Assembly: GCF_001307295.1 (NCBI RefSeq) | Contig: NZ_CP012700.1 | Location: forward strand, 3,909,001 to 3,973,000 | Length of the DNA stretch: 64,000 bases | Source of the DNA: Sphingopyxis macrogoltabida | GTDB lineage: Bacteria > Pseudomonadota > Alphaproteobacteria > Sphingomonadales > Sphingomonadaceae | Direction: 5' to 3' | Shown: positions 36,591 through 47,129 of the stretch, in pieces | Layout: each line of letters starts with the position of its first letter | Position numbering within the stretch: position 1 is the stretch's first letter | Program-made: the position numbers and the translations under genes | The notes under the pieces: generated by a model | Seen by the model: the letters and a program-made list of their open reading frames with translations, nothing else | Database searches by the model: none | What the model was told of the DNA's origin: nothing

Positions 36591-38537
36591 ATGATTTCGG
36601 CAAAAGATGATCGGTGGCGCGACTGGCGCGCGAAGATGCTGGCCTTCGTGGTCGACCGGCCGCGTATCCAGCGCCAGATGGCCGCCGTCGCCATCGACGG
36701 ATCGCTTTGCATCGCGGCCGTATGGATCGCCTTTTCGCTCCGTCTCGGCGTCTGGGAGCTGTTTTCCCAACCGATCCTGACCTTCGCCGCGATCGCATTG
36801 CTATTCTGGTATCCCATTGCCTGGAAAACAGGCGTCTACCGCTCGCTGATCCGTTTTTCCGGCGCGCGAACGATCACCGACCTGGCAATCGCCTGCGCGG
36901 CGCTGGCGGTGCCGCTGTTCATCGTCTGCGTCGTCTTCCGCCTTCCTTCCGTGCCGCGCACGCTCTCGATGCTGCACCCCATCATTTTCCTGCTCCTGCT
37001 GGGTGCCAGCCGCATCGCCATACGTTTCATGCTTCTTGACCTTTTCAAGGTCGTGTCGGTCAATGCCCGCCGCGTGCTCGTTTACGGAGCGGGCCGGGCT
37101 GGACAGCAATTGGCGCTTTCGCTTCGCCATGAATCGCAGGTCCATCTCGTCGGCTTCGTCGACGACGACCTGCGGCTCGACGGCCAGCGCCTCGACGGCG
37201 TGCCGGTATTTGGCGCCAACCGTCTGAAAGAACTGCTCGAAGATACCGATATCGACGAGGTGCTGCTCGCCATCCCCAGCGCGTCGCGCACACGCCGCCG
37301 CGAGATCATCGACACGCTGAAGAATGAGGAGGTCTATGTCCGCTCGCTTCCCAATCTGACCGGCGTCATCGAGGGGTCGGTGACGGTCAATGATTTGCGC
37401 GAAATCCAGATCGAGGAGCTTCTCGGCCGTGAGACAGTCGCGGCGAACCAGTTGCTGATGAGCCGCACGACCGCCGGAAAGATCGTTCTCGTGTCGGGTG
37501 CCGGCGGCTCGATCGGCAGCGAGCTATGCCGCCAGATCCTGCGGTGCCGCCCGGCCCGCCTCGTCCTGCTCGAGCAATCCGAATATGCACTTTATGCGAT
37601 CGAGCAGGAGTTGATCGAACTGATGCGCGAACTGGCGATAGACGTGCCGCTCGTGCTCGAACTCGCGAGCGCCTCGGAACGCTCGTCGATGTTCCGTATC
37701 TACAACTATCATAAGCCCGAAACCGTGTTTCACGCCGCCGCCTACAAGCATGTCCCGCTGGTCGAGGCGAACCCGATCTCCGGGCTGCGCAACAATATCA
37801 TGGGGACGTTGCACAGCGTGGCTGCCGCCGAGGCGGTCGGTGTCGCCAACTTCATCCTGATCAGCACCGACAAGGCGGTGCGGCCGACCAACATCATGGG
37901 CGCGTCGAAGCGCGTCTGCGAACTGATCCTGCAGGCGCGGGCCGACCGGCCCGACGTCAAGACTGTGTTCAGCATGGTCCGCTTCGGCAATGTGCTGGGA
38001 TCGAGCGGTTCGGTCGTCCCGCGCTTCAAGGCCCAGATCGAGGCTGGCGGCCCCGTCACGCTGACGCACAGGGAAATCACGCGCTATTTCATGACCATCC
38101 CCGAAGCCGCGCAACTTGTCGTGCAGGCAAGCGCGATGGCCAAGGGCGGCGAGGTGTTCGTGCTCGACATGGGCGAGCCGATCCAGATCATCGAGCTTGC
38201 CCACGCCATGGTCCATCTTTCGGGCCTGAGTGTCCGCGATTCCGACCATCCCGATGGCGATATCGAAATCGTCGAGACAGGGCTGCGGCCCGGGGAAAAA
38301 TTATACGAGGAATTGCTCCTAGGGAATAATCCAGAAGCGACAAAACATCCGCGGATTCATCGCGCGCATGAGGTGTTTTGGCCGTGGGAAGAGCTGGAAC
38401 GCGAACTGCAATTACTCGATACGATGATCCGCCAGAGCGGTGAAGCGGTCAGCGCAGTATCGATCGTCAGAAAGCTAGTGCCGGAATATATACCCGATCC
38501 GTCTTGGGCGAAGCGTCTGATGTCGAACCCGGGGTGA
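36591..38537 (+). CDS. Membrane-bound nucleotide-sugar 4,6-dehydratase (WbpM/FlaA1/CapD type)
   Basis: 648 residues. Four N-terminal membrane helices (about 25-135), then a CoA-binding-like Rossmann region (VLVYGAGRAGQQLALSLRHE) and a C-terminal dehydratase domain with VLVSGAGGSIGSELCRQIL. The catalytic Lys is in ISTDKAVRPTNIMGASKR. The TDK form, with Met/Lys in place of the classical Tyr, is typical of this family. It converts UDP-GlcNAc to the 4-keto-6-deoxy sugar, a precursor of QuiNAc, FucNAc or bacillosamine. It leads the plus-strand polysaccharide block. Confidence 0.9.
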   Translation: MISAKDDRWRDWRAKMLAFVVDRPRIQRQMAAVAIDGSLCIAAVWIAFSLRLGVWELFSQPILTFAAIALLFWYPIAWKTGVYRSLIRFSGARTITDLAIACAALAVPLFIVCVVFRLPSVPRTLSMLHPIIFLLLLGASRIAIRFMLLDLFKVVSVNARRVLVYGAGRAGQQLALSLRHESQVHLVGFVDDDLRLDGQRLDGVPVFGANRLKELLEDTDIDEVLLAIPSASRTRRREIIDTLKNEEVYVRSLPNLTGVIEGSVTVNDLREIQIEELLGRETVAANQLLMSRTTAGKIVLVSGAGGSIGSELCRQILRCRPARLVLLEQSEYALYAIEQELIELMRELAIDVPLVLELASASERSSMFRIYNYHKPETVFHAAAYKHVPLVEANPISGLRNNIMGTLHSVAAAEAVGVANFILISTDKAVRPTNIMGASKRVCELILQARADRPDVKTVFSMVRFGNVLGSSGSVVPRFKAQIEAGGPVTLTHREITRYFMTIPEAAQLVVQASAMAKGGEVFVLDMGEPIQIIELAHAMVHLSGLSVRDSDHPDGDIEIVETGLRPGEKLYEELLLGNNPEATKHPRIHRAHEVFWPWEELERELQLLDTMIRQSGEAVSAVSIVRKLVPEYIPDPSWAKRLMSNPG

Positions 38538-38793
38538 CGAAAGGCCTATCGGGATCGAAATGCCATTGATGGCAGCGACCGCCATCCATTCCCGCCGGAA
38601 GCCGATTTCGGAAGTATGCCGGCTGCCATCAGGCCGAAGAAAGCCTTTGCTAATAGCCAACGCCGCCGATCATCTTTTCCGCTGAAGGGAGTTTCAGCCG
38701 CCGAACCTCGACATTAAAGCTGGAACCAATCCAAACTACTTGCCACAGAAACTCTCCACGCGGCCGGATGAAGGCCGCCAGCACAGGATTTTT

Positions 38794-39807
38794 ATGACCA
38801 GAATATACGTGACCGGAACCGCGGGGTTCATCGGCTTTCACTTGGCCCGTCTACTGTTGGCCGAAGGGTTCGAGGTCCATGGCTATGACGGCATGACCGA
38901 TTATTATGATGTGCGGCTCAAACAGACGCGCCATCGCCAATTGATGGAGTCAGGACGATTCGCCGCGACCGAAGCAATGCTGGAAGACCGGGAGGTGCTC
39001 GATGCAAGCATCGACGCCTCTCGGCCCGATGTCATCGTCCATCTCGCGGCGCAAGCCGGCGTAAGATACAGCCTCGAAAATCCGCGAGCCTATCTCGACA
39101 GTAATGTCATCGGCACCTTCAACGTGATGGAGGCGGCGCGCCGCAACGGTGTGCAGCATCTGCTGATGGCTTCCACTTCGTCGGTTTATGGCGCGAATGA
39201 AGACATGCCATTCATCGAGACGGAAAAGGCCGATACCCAGCTGACGATCTATGCGGCCACGAAAAAGGCCAATGAATCGATGGCGCATGCCTATGCCCAT
39301 CTGTGGAATCTGCCGACAACAATGTTCCGCTTCTTTACCGTCTATGGCTCATGGGGTCGCCCCGATCTCGCGCTCTACAAATTTGTCGACGCGATGCTCG
39401 ATGGCCGTCCGATCGACATCTATAACCATGGCGACATGTATCGCGACTTCACCTATGTCGACGATCTGGTGCGCGGCATTCGGCTGCTGATCGACGCAGC
39501 GCCGGTACGCCCGTCATCGCGTGATGATATCGAACCAGGCGATTCGCTCAGTCCAGTCGCACCCTTTCGAATCGTCAACATCGGCAACAGTGACAAGGTT
39601 CGCTTGCTCGATTTCGTCGATGCGATCGAAAAGGAACTGGGGATCAAAGCGAAGCGAAACTACATGCCGATGCAGACCGGAGATGTTCCTGCTACCTGGG
39701 CGAACGCATCGCTGCTCGAACGGTTGACGGGTTATCGCCCGGCAACTGATTTTCGCGACGGCATCAAGGAGTTCGTTCGCTGGTACAGGGAGTATTCGGG
39801 AAAATGA
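38794..39807 (+). CDS. UDP-glucuronate 4-epimerase-like SDR enzyme
   Basis: 337 residues from [20 protein letters not shown]; the longer frame upstream of 38794 lacks protein character. Rossmann GxxGxxG is GTAGFIG, then [11 protein letters not shown] (LpsL-type), the Ser/Tyr/Lys triad in [10 protein letters not shown] and [10 protein letters not shown], and [16 protein letters not shown]. This pattern is that of bacterial UDP-GlcA 4-epimerases; it would supply UDP-GalA or a related uronic acid. The stop overlaps the next start (ATGA). Confidence 0.88.
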   Translation: MTRIYVTGTAGFIGFHLARLLLAEGFEVHGYDGMTDYYDVRLKQTRHRQLMESGRFAATEAMLEDREVLDASIDASRPDVIVHLAAQAGVRYSLENPRAYLDSNVIGTFNVMEAARRNGVQHLLMASTSSVYGANEDMPFIETEKADTQLTIYAATKKANESMAHAYAHLWNLPTTMFRFFTVYGSWGRPDLALYKFVDAMLDGRPIDIYNHGDMYRDFTYVDDLVRGIRLLIDAAPVRPSSRDDIEPGDSLSPVAPFRIVNIGNSDKVRLLDFVDAIEKELGIKAKRNYMPMQTGDVPATWANASLLERLTGYRPATDFRDGIKEFVRWYREYSGK

Positions 39808-41105
39808 CGTCGTCGCAAACGGCAGAAGTGCCGACGCTGGAAGAATTGAAGGTCGCGGTCATCGGCCTCGGTTATGTCGGCCTTCCCCTCGCGGTCGAAT
39901 TCGGCCGGATCCGACCCGTTGTCGGTTTCGATATCGACCGCGGGCGTATCGACGCGCTGAGCAAGGGCATCGACGCGACGCTCGAAACCAATGCAGAGGA
40001 GCTGGTGGCGGCAAAACAACTCCGCTTCTCGAGCGACCCGGCTGATCTTGGCGCGTGCAACCTCTTCATCGTCACGGTGCCGACCCCCATCGACGCGCAT
40101 CGACGTCCCGACCTGACGCCGCTACTGAGGGCGTCTGAAACGCTGGGACGGATATTGAAGCGCGGCGACATCGTCATCTATGAATCGACCGTCTATCCCG
40201 GCGCGACCGAAGAGGATTGCGTCCCGGTCCTCGAACGCCTCTCGGGCCTGACCTACAACGTCGATTTCTTTTGCGGATACAGTCCCGAACGGATCAATCC
40301 CGGCGACAAGGAACATCGACTGCCCTCGATCCGCAAGGTGACCTCGGGCTCGAATCCGGAGGTCGCCGACCTTGTCGATGCACTTTATTCATCGATCATC
40401 ACGGCCGGCACCCACAAGGCGCCGTCAATCCGGGTCGCGGAAGCATCGAAAGTCATCGAAAACACCCAACGCGACCTCAACATCGCCTTGATCAACGAAC
40501 TCGCGATCATCTTCAACCGGATGGGAATCGACACGCAAGCGGTGCTCGAGGCCGCAGGGACGAAATGGAATTTCCTGCCTTTCCGCCCCGGCCTGGTCGG
40601 CGGACATTGCATCGGCGTCGACCCCTATTATTTGACCCACAAGGCGCAGTCGATCGGCTATCATCCGGAGATCATTCTGGCCGGCCGTCGCCTGAACGAC
40701 GGCATGGGCGCCTATGTCGCCGAACAGCTGGTCAAGACGATGCTGAAAAGGCGGGTGCAGGTGAACGGCGCGCGCGTTCTGGTCATGGGATTGACCTTCA
40801 AGGAAAACTGTCCCGATCTTCGCAACACGCGTGTCGTCGATGTGGTCGAGGAACTGCGAACCTATGGGGTCGATGTCGATGTTCACGATCCGTGGGCGGA
40901 CCCCACGGAAGCGTCGCACGAATATGGGCTGACGCTTACCGACAAACCGCAGCCGAATAGCTATGATGCGATCCTGGTCGCGGTCGCCCACCAGAAATTC
41001 CGCGATCTCGGCCCGGACGCCATTCGCAAATGGGGGCGCCGCGACCATGTCCTTTATGACATAAAATATGCCTTCGAGGCCGAGAGGGTCGATCTGCGAC
41101 TGTAA
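39804..41105 (+). CDS. tviB: Nucleotide-sugar 6-dehydrogenase, TviB/WbpO type
   Basis: 433 residues. NAD site [16 protein letters not shown], family segment [17 protein letters not shown], central domain with [20 protein letters not shown], and active-site Cys in [17 protein letters not shown]. The protein is of the VipA/TviB group that oxidises UDP-GlcNAc or UDP-GalNAc to the uronic acid. With the epimerase before it, UDP-GalNAcA or a similar acid sugar is likely. Confidence 0.87.
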   Translation: MTSSQTAEVPTLEELKVAVIGLGYVGLPLAVEFGRIRPVVGFDIDRGRIDALSKGIDATLETNAEELVAAKQLRFSSDPADLGACNLFIVTVPTPIDAHRRPDLTPLLRASETLGRILKRGDIVIYESTVYPGATEEDCVPVLERLSGLTYNVDFFCGYSPERINPGDKEHRLPSIRKVTSGSNPEVADLVDALYSSIITAGTHKAPSIRVAEASKVIENTQRDLNIALINELAIIFNRMGIDTQAVLEAAGTKWNFLPFRPGLVGGHCIGVDPYYLTHKAQSIGYHPEIILAGRRLNDGMGAYVAEQLVKTMLKRRVQVNGARVLVMGLTFKENCPDLRNTRVVDVVEELRTYGVDVDVHDPWADPTEASHEYGLTLTDKPQPNSYDAILVAVAHQKFRDLGPDAIRKWGRRDHVLYDIKYAFEAERVDLRL

Positions 41106-41214
41106 TGAGAATCGATCGATGGCGCGTTCACGAAGCAATTCGCGGACGGCCGGGATGACAAAGCCACAGCGACGCCCTAAGGGCGCTCCAAACAGGAATG
41201 GACCGAAGCAACCC

Positions 41215-42240
41215 ATGCAAAAACTTTTGATAACCGGCGGCACGGGATCTTTTGGCAAGACCATGCTGCGCGACATGCTTTCACGCGATATCGACGAGGT
41301 TCGCGTGCTGAGCCGGGACGAGGAAAAGCAGGACGCGCTGCGCAACGAACTGCGCGATCCGCGCGTGCGCTTCTATGTCGGCGATATTCGCGATCGCGAA
41401 AGCGTCGATCGAGCGGTTGCCGGCGTGGACTGCGTTTTTCACGCCGCCGCGCTCAAGCAGGTTCCCTCGTGCGAATTCTTCCCGATGGAAGCGGTGCGCA
41501 CCAATATCGTGGGATCGGAAAATGTCGTCCGTTCCGCGGTGGCGCACGACGTCCGCAGCGTGGTCTGCCTGTCAACGGACAAGGCCGTTTTCCCTGTCAA
41601 CGCCATGGGAATGTCAAAGGCGATGATGGAAAAGCTGGCACAGTCGGTCGCGCGCTCGCTTCCCGACGATGCCGCCACGACCATCTCGATGGTGCGCTAT
41701 GGCAATGTCATGTGTTCGCGCGGTTCGGCAATCCCGCTTTTCATGCGGCAAATTCGCACCGGCCGGCCGATCAGCGTCACCGAACCGACGATGACGCGGT
41801 TCCTGATGCCGCTGCGCGATTCGGTCGCGCTGGTCCACCATGCGTTCGAACATGCCAATCAGGGCGATCTGTTCATTCGCAAGGCGCCCGCATCGACGAT
41901 TGCCGACCTGGTGTCCGCGATCAAGGAGTTGTTCGGCGTCCCCGATCATCCGGTGGAAGTCATCGGCTGGCGCCACGCCGAAAAGCTCTATGAAACGCTG
42001 GCGAGCGGCCAGGAACTGGCGAGCGGCGACGATATGGGCGATTATTACCGCATCCGCATGGACGCCCGCGATCTCAACTATCAGGCCTATTTCAGCGAAG
42101 GCGACAGCGAGACGAGCCATTTCGACGATTATCATTCGCACAATACGAACCAGCTGACCGTGCCGCAGGTGAAGGATCTGCTGCTGACGCTTGCCGAGGT
42201 GCGGGGTGAAATCGACATTTGGGAAAGCGAGCGCAAATGA
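41215..42240 (+). CDS. capE: UDP-GlcNAc 4,6-dehydratase, inverting (CapE-like)
   Basis: 341 residues from MQKLLITGGTGSFGKTMLRD; the frame is open upstream but that part is not protein-like. GGTGSFG binds NADP; FHAAALKQVPSCEFFPMEA and CLSTDKAVFPVNAMGMSKAM carry the family's catalytic residues. CapE/WbjB is the first enzyme of UDP-L-FucNAc synthesis. The two next genes are CapF- and CapG-like in the classical order, which makes this assignment strong. Confidence 0.9.
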   Translation: MQKLLITGGTGSFGKTMLRDMLSRDIDEVRVLSRDEEKQDALRNELRDPRVRFYVGDIRDRESVDRAVAGVDCVFHAAALKQVPSCEFFPMEAVRTNIVGSENVVRSAVAHDVRSVVCLSTDKAVFPVNAMGMSKAMMEKLAQSVARSLPDDAATTISMVRYGNVMCSRGSAIPLFMRQIRTGRPISVTEPTMTRFLMPLRDSVALVHHAFEHANQGDLFIRKAPASTIADLVSAIKELFGVPDHPVEVIGWRHAEKLYETLASGQELASGDDMGDYYRIRMDARDLNYQAYFSEGDSETSHFDDYHSHNTNQLTVPQVKDLLLTLAEVRGEIDIWESERK

Positions 42241-43361
42241 AGATCGTCGTCACAGGCGGCGGCGGGTTGATCGGCCATCACGCGGCGGTGCGGCTGCACG
42301 CGGCCAATTGCGCCGCGCGCTTCAAGAAGCAGAGCGAGCCTTATGGGCTCGTGCGCCTCGACCATGGCGCCTTCGCCGATGATGCGCGGCTCGCCGACGC
42401 GCTGGACGGCGCCGATGCCGTGCTGCACTTCGCGGGCGTCAATCGCGCCAGCGACGCCGATCTGGCGAGCGGCAATCCCGATATCGCGCGCCGGCTGGCC
42501 GACGCATGCCGCGCCGCCGGTTCGGCGCCGCACATCGTCTATGCCAATTCGACCCATGCCGCGAACGACACCGTCTATGGCAACAGCAAGCGGATCGCCG
42601 GCGAAATCCTGGCCGCGGCGGGCGGGCGCTACACCAACCTCGTGCTGCCGCATATATTCGGCGAAGGGGCGCGGCCGCATTATAACAATGTCACCGCGAC
42701 GTTCATCGCGCAGGTCATCGCCGGCGAGACGCCGGATGTGAACCCCGACGGACGCGTCACACTGCTCCATGCAGGCGAAGCGGCGCAGATCGCGATCGAT
42801 GCCGCCATCGAGGGAACGACGGGGACGATCGAACCCGCGGCGCGGCCGACATCGGTTGTCGACCTGCTCGCCAAAATTCAGCAATTCCACACCGATTACA
42901 GCGCCAACCTTTTTCCCGACCTCACCGATCCCTTCGACCTTGCGCTGTTCAACAGCTATCGCGCCGCGCTCTATCCCGGCCAATATCCAAAGATGCTCAA
43001 GCTCAACGGCGATGCCCGCGGGACCTTGTTCGAAGCTTCGCGCGGCGGTGGCGGCGGCCAGACCTTTCTCAGCTGGACGCATCCCGGCATCACGCGGGGC
43101 GACCATTTCCACCTCGACAAGGTCGAGCGCTTTCTGGTCGTCGAAGGCGAAGCGATCATCCGCATCCGCCCGGTCCTGGGCGAAACCATATGGGAATGCC
43201 GCGTCAGCGGCGATGCCCCGGCCGCCATCGACATGCCGACGCTGCACACCCACAATATCGTCAATGTCGGCGACAAGCCGTTGCTGACCCTGTTCTGGAC
43301 CAATGCCGTGTTCGATCCGGCCGCGCCCGACACCTATGCCGATCCTGTTTCCGGAGCCTGA
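42237..43361 (+). CDS. capF: CapF-like reductase with C-terminal cupin
   Basis: 374 residues starting at the ATGA overlap with capE. N-terminal SDR reductase (VVTGGGGLIGHHAAVRL, YANSTHAANDTVYGNSKRIA) and a C-terminal cupin (TFLSWTHPGITRGDHFHLDK, ERFLVVEGEAIIRI) that supplies the C-3 epimerase activity. CapF yields UDP-2-acetamido-2,6-dideoxy-L-talose from the CapE product. Confidence 0.93.
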   Translation: MKIVVTGGGGLIGHHAAVRLHAANCAARFKKQSEPYGLVRLDHGAFADDARLADALDGADAVLHFAGVNRASDADLASGNPDIARRLADACRAAGSAPHIVYANSTHAANDTVYGNSKRIAGEILAAAGGRYTNLVLPHIFGEGARPHYNNVTATFIAQVIAGETPDVNPDGRVTLLHAGEAAQIAIDAAIEGTTGTIEPAARPTSVVDLLAKIQQFHTDYSANLFPDLTDPFDLALFNSYRAALYPGQYPKMLKLNGDARGTLFEASRGGGGGQTFLSWTHPGITRGDHFHLDKVERFLVVEGEAIIRIRPVLGETIWECRVSGDAPAAIDMPTLHTHNIVNVGDKPLLTLFWTNAVFDPAAPDTYADPVSGA

Positions 43362-43362
43362 C

Positions 43363-44517
43363 ATGTCCCGCCTTAAAGTCATGACCATTTTGGGCACGCG
43401 CCCCGAGATCATCCGCCTTTCGCGCGTGATGGCGCGGCTCGACGATTATGCCGAGCATGTCATCGTCCACACGGGGCAGAATTGGGATTTCGAGCTCAAC
43501 GAAGTCTTTTTCGAGGATCTCGGCGTCCGCAAGCCCGACCATTTCCTGGGGACGGGCGGTGGCACACTGGGCGAAACGCTCGGCAAGATCCTGACCGAAA
43601 GCGAGCGCGTCATCGCCGCCGAACGTCCCGATGCGGTGCTCGTGCTCGGCGACACCAATTCGGCGATTTCGGCGATCATGGCGCGGCGCATGAAGGTGCC
43701 CGTCTATCATATGGAAGCCGGCAACCGGTCGTTCGACCGCAATGTGCCGGAGGAAACGAACCGCAAGCTGGTCGACCATATCGCCGACTTCAACCTCGTC
43801 TATACCGAGCATGCGCGGCGTCATCTGCTCTCCGAAGGGGTGCAGCACCGGCGCATCTACCTGACCGGCTCGCCGATCCGCGAGGTGCTCGACCATTATC
43901 GCACCCAAATCGACGCGTCGGACGTGCTGGATCGCCTCGAACTGACGCCGCAGGGCTATTTCATCGTCTCGCTCCACCGCGAGGAAAATGTCGACAGCGC
44001 CGCGCGGCTGCGCTCGCTTCTGGAAACGCTCAACGCGCTGGCCGAGCGCTATGCCATGCCGGTGATCGTCTCGACCCATCCGCGCACGCGCAAGCGGCTC
44101 GAGGCGCTGGCGGACATCGCGCTCGATCCCCGCGTTCAATATATGAAGCCCTTTGGCTTTCACGATTACAACGCGCTGCAAAAGCAATGTTTCTGCGCGA
44201 TCTCGGACAGCGGCACGATCGCCGAGGAAAGCTCGATGCTCGGCTTCCCCGCGATCACGCCGCGCGACGCGATCGAGCGGCCCGAGGGCCTCGACGTCGG
44301 CTGCCTGATCATGACCGGCCTTCACCGCGACACGATGCTGGACGGCATCGACGCGGTAACCCGCATGTTCGCCGAGCGCACCGCCGCCGGCACGCCACAC
44401 CCCGTCCCCACCGATTATACGATCACCAACACGTCGGAACGCGTCGTCAGCCTGATCCTCGGGACGGCACGGCTTTCGAACAGCTGGGACGGGATTCGCA
44501 CGCATGATCTTGCTTAG
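43363..44517 (+). CDS. capG: CapG-like UDP-GlcNAc 2-epimerase family enzyme
   Basis: 384 residues, one base after the capF stop. WecB-type fold: TILGTRPEIIRLSRVM, VLVLGDTNSAISAI, YHMEAGNRSFDRNVPEETNR, SLHREENVD and ISDSGTIAEESSMLGFP. In this order it should be the 2-epimerase that finishes UDP-L-FucNAc, rather than WecB itself; a second, true WecB-like gene is at 61983. Confidence 0.9.
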   Translation: MSRLKVMTILGTRPEIIRLSRVMARLDDYAEHVIVHTGQNWDFELNEVFFEDLGVRKPDHFLGTGGGTLGETLGKILTESERVIAAERPDAVLVLGDTNSAISAIMARRMKVPVYHMEAGNRSFDRNVPEETNRKLVDHIADFNLVYTEHARRHLLSEGVQHRRIYLTGSPIREVLDHYRTQIDASDVLDRLELTPQGYFIVSLHREENVDSAARLRSLLETLNALAERYAMPVIVSTHPRTRKRLEALADIALDPRVQYMKPFGFHDYNALQKQCFCAISDSGTIAEESSMLGFPAITPRDAIERPEGLDVGCLIMTGLHRDTMLDGIDAVTRMFAERTAAGTPHPVPTDYTITNTSERVVSLILGTARLSNSWDGIRTHDLA

Positions 44518-44581
44518 CCGATCGCGTCCTCACGCTTCCCGCGCCGTCGAAGGCGACCCTTCTCGGTCGGTTTGATCTTCG

Positions 44582-45928
44582 ATGGCGCAGGCCAATGCCG
44601 ATGATCTGGCGACGCCGATGTCGACCATAGACCACGCCCTGGATCGGACGCGGCGGCTGATACTGGCGGTTATCGGAGGGGCATTGGGCCGCTCGGTCAC
44701 CCTGATCGCCCCATTTCTCGTCATGCCCGTCATGTTGCGCTATCTCGGCGACGCGCATTTCGGCATCTGGATGACCGCAGTATCGATCACCAGCATGGCG
44801 CAGTTCAGCGATCTCGGCATCGGCAACGGGCTGCTCACCAGATTATCGGCGGCGCTGGGCCGCGACGACACCGCCGCCGCCCGGGCAGACATATCCAGCG
44901 CCTATGCCATGCTGACTTGGGTCGCGCTGCTGCTCGCTACCGTCGTCGGCGGCGTGCTCCTCGCCCTTGGCAGCTTTCCGATCGCAAGCGTGTCCGATTC
45001 CGCCTCGATCGCTATCATCGCCGCGGCGCTCGGCACGTTTTTTGCCGGAATTCCGGCAACCATCATCCAGCGTGTAATGTACGCGCGGCAACAGGTCATG
45101 CTGAGCAACTTGTGGCAGATCGCCGGAGCGGCTCTGGCCGTCGTGTCGTGCTGGGGAGCGATCGGGCTGCGGTTGCCGCCCTGGGCCGTCGTTCTCGCTT
45201 ATGGGCTTCCGATGGTTGTGACCCTGCTCATCTCGGCGCTGTGGTATTTCCTTCGCCATCCCGAACTGCGGCCGCGCTTTGCTGATATAGGCAGGGAATC
45301 GAGCGGAAAATTGCTGATGCTTGGTCTCCGCTTCCTCCTGCTCGGCGTTTTGACGTCGATCGCGCTGAATGCCGACAATGTGATCATTGCTGCGAATGCA
45401 GGCCCCCATGCGGTGACGCAATATTCGGTGCCGGCAAAAATCGGATCCCTGCTCGGCCTGGCGATCACGACCATCTATCTACCGCTGTGGTCGGCCAACG
45501 GCGAGGCCCTGGCGCGCGGCGACCGGCAATGGGTGCGTCAAAACACCCGGCGAATGGTCTGGATCGGCGGCGCCGGCGTAGCAGCGGCCGCGATCGCGCT
45601 GACCGCCGCCGGCAACTGGATCATTCATCTGTGGATGGGGCGCAGCTTTGCCGATCAGCAGTTGATCCTGGGGCTTCTCGGCGGCTTTTCGGTGGTGATG
45701 GCGATCACTGCTCCATTCAATATGATTTTGAACGCTAGTGGACGCATCAGGGTTCAGATCATAGCTTGGTCTCTTTTCGCCTTATCGACCATTTGCTTGA
45801 AGATGATCTTTGTGACGGCAGAACGTCTGTGGGTCGTCCCGATGATCTCTTTAGTTATGTACGCCGTCTGCATAACGCCGCCGATGTGGAAGACTGCGAA
45901 CGACGCGTTGCGATCACAGACCGGTTGA
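44582..45928 (+). CDS. wzx: Polysaccharide flippase (Wzx-like)
   Basis: 448 residues with about twelve to fourteen hydrophobic helices. The N-terminal pattern GGALGRSVTLIAPFLVMPVM, LRYLGDAHFGIWMT and FSDLGIGNGLLTRLSAALGR is that of O-antigen/teichoic-acid flippases. It should move the lipid-linked repeat unit across the inner membrane. Confidence 0.87.
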   Translation: MAQANADDLATPMSTIDHALDRTRRLILAVIGGALGRSVTLIAPFLVMPVMLRYLGDAHFGIWMTAVSITSMAQFSDLGIGNGLLTRLSAALGRDDTAAARADISSAYAMLTWVALLLATVVGGVLLALGSFPIASVSDSASIAIIAAALGTFFAGIPATIIQRVMYARQQVMLSNLWQIAGAALAVVSCWGAIGLRLPPWAVVLAYGLPMVVTLLISALWYFLRHPELRPRFADIGRESSGKLLMLGLRFLLLGVLTSIALNADNVIIAANAGPHAVTQYSVPAKIGSLLGLAITTIYLPLWSANGEALARGDRQWVRQNTRRMVWIGGAGVAAAAIALTAAGNWIIHLWMGRSFADQQLILGLLGGFSVVMAITAPFNMILNASGRIRVQIIAWSLFALSTICLKMIFVTAERLWVVPMISLVMYAVCITPPMWKTANDALRSQTG

Positions 45929-45935
45929 TCGTCCC

Positions 45936-47129
45936 ATGCGCATCTGGATCATCGGCCATTTCGATACGCGCGAAAGCGCGGCGGCGAGTCTGCGTGTGCG
46001 CGGGACGGCGCAAGCTTTGCGCATCGCCGGGCACGATGTGCATATCTACGATGTCCGCCGCGGCGTCCCGTCCGGCGGCGAAAACTGGTCGATCACCGTG
46101 CCGGACGGCCAGGCGGACCTGTCCGGCATTTCGATCGACGAATATGCCGAAGGGTTTTTATCGTCATCCTCGCCCGGAATCAGGGGCCTGTTTCTTGGCG
46201 ATGCGATCACGGAGCAGCTTTGTCGTTCGGATGCGCGGCCGGACCTCATAATCCTTTATGGCACACATCTGGGCTATGTCCGGCGACTGCGCAGGCTTTG
46301 CGACGAATGGCGTATTCCGTTCGTCCTTGACGTGGTGGAATGGTATGCGGCGGAGGATCTGCCGGGAGGACGCTTCGGTCCTTATGCCTTTTCCAACATG
46401 CTGAGCATGCGATGGGCATCGCTTGGGGCCGATGGTTTCTTCGTCATCAGCGAACGCCTGGCCGATCATTACGGGCGTACGGGCAAGCCCGTCGTCACCG
46501 TCCCGCCCCTCTTTGCCGAAGCCGCCGCAACCGAAAGCAAATGGTCTGCCGGCGACGGGCGCCTGCACCTCGTTTACGCCGGCTCGCCAGGCAACAAGGA
46601 GGCGTTCGGGACGCTGATTGGCGGACTGGGCATCGCGGCGGCGCGCGGCACGGCGATCACCCTGCATGTCGTCGGCATTACCGAGGCCGATCTGCGGGCC
46701 GTGCCGGGCGGCCCGGGCTGGCTGGATCGACCCGATGCCGCCAAAACGATTTGTTATGGCCGCGTGGCCAATGCCCGGGCGCAAGAGATTGTATCGCGAT
46801 CGGATTTCAGCCTGCTGCTACGCCCGCTACGCCGATCCAATCAATTCGGTTTCCCATCGAAGCTTGCTGAGAGCATGATGCTGGGCACACCGGTGATCGC
46901 CAACCTGTTCAGCGACCTGTCGCGCTTCCTGCGTGACGGCGAAAATGCATTGCTGCTCCCCGAACTATCGGAAGAGGCGCTCGCCGCGGCGGTGATGCGC
47001 GCCGCGGACGAGACACCCGAAGTCCGGAATTTGCGGCGCGCCAACGCACAGACCCTTGCCCGAACGCAATTTTCCCCCCAAGGCCATGCGCAGCCAATGA
47101 GCGAGATGCTAGAGAGATTGCACAGGTGA
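45936..47129 (+). CDS. Glycosyltransferase (GT4-like)
   Basis: 397 residues, eight bases after the wzx stop. N-terminal MRIWIIGHFDTRESAAASLR, the interdomain strand YAGSPGNKEAFGTLIGGL, and C-terminal LLLRPLRRSNQFGFPSKLAE, TPVIANLFSDLSRFLRDGE and NALLLPE, the retaining GT-B donor site with Glu. It transfers a sugar to the growing lipid-linked unit; donor and acceptor are unknown. Confidence 0.82.
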   Translation: MRIWIIGHFDTRESAAASLRVRGTAQALRIAGHDVHIYDVRRGVPSGGENWSITVPDGQADLSGISIDEYAEGFLSSSSPGIRGLFLGDAITEQLCRSDARPDLIILYGTHLGYVRRLRRLCDEWRIPFVLDVVEWYAAEDLPGGRFGPYAFSNMLSMRWASLGADGFFVISERLADHYGRTGKPVVTVPPLFAEAAATESKWSAGDGRLHLVYAGSPGNKEAFGTLIGGLGIAAARGTAITLHVVGITEADLRAVPGGPGWLDRPDAAKTICYGRVANARAQEIVSRSDFSLLLRPLRRSNQFGFPSKLAESMMLGTPVIANLFSDLSRFLRDGENALLLPELSEEALAAAVMRAADETPEVRNLRRANAQTLARTQFSPQGHAQPMSEMLERLHR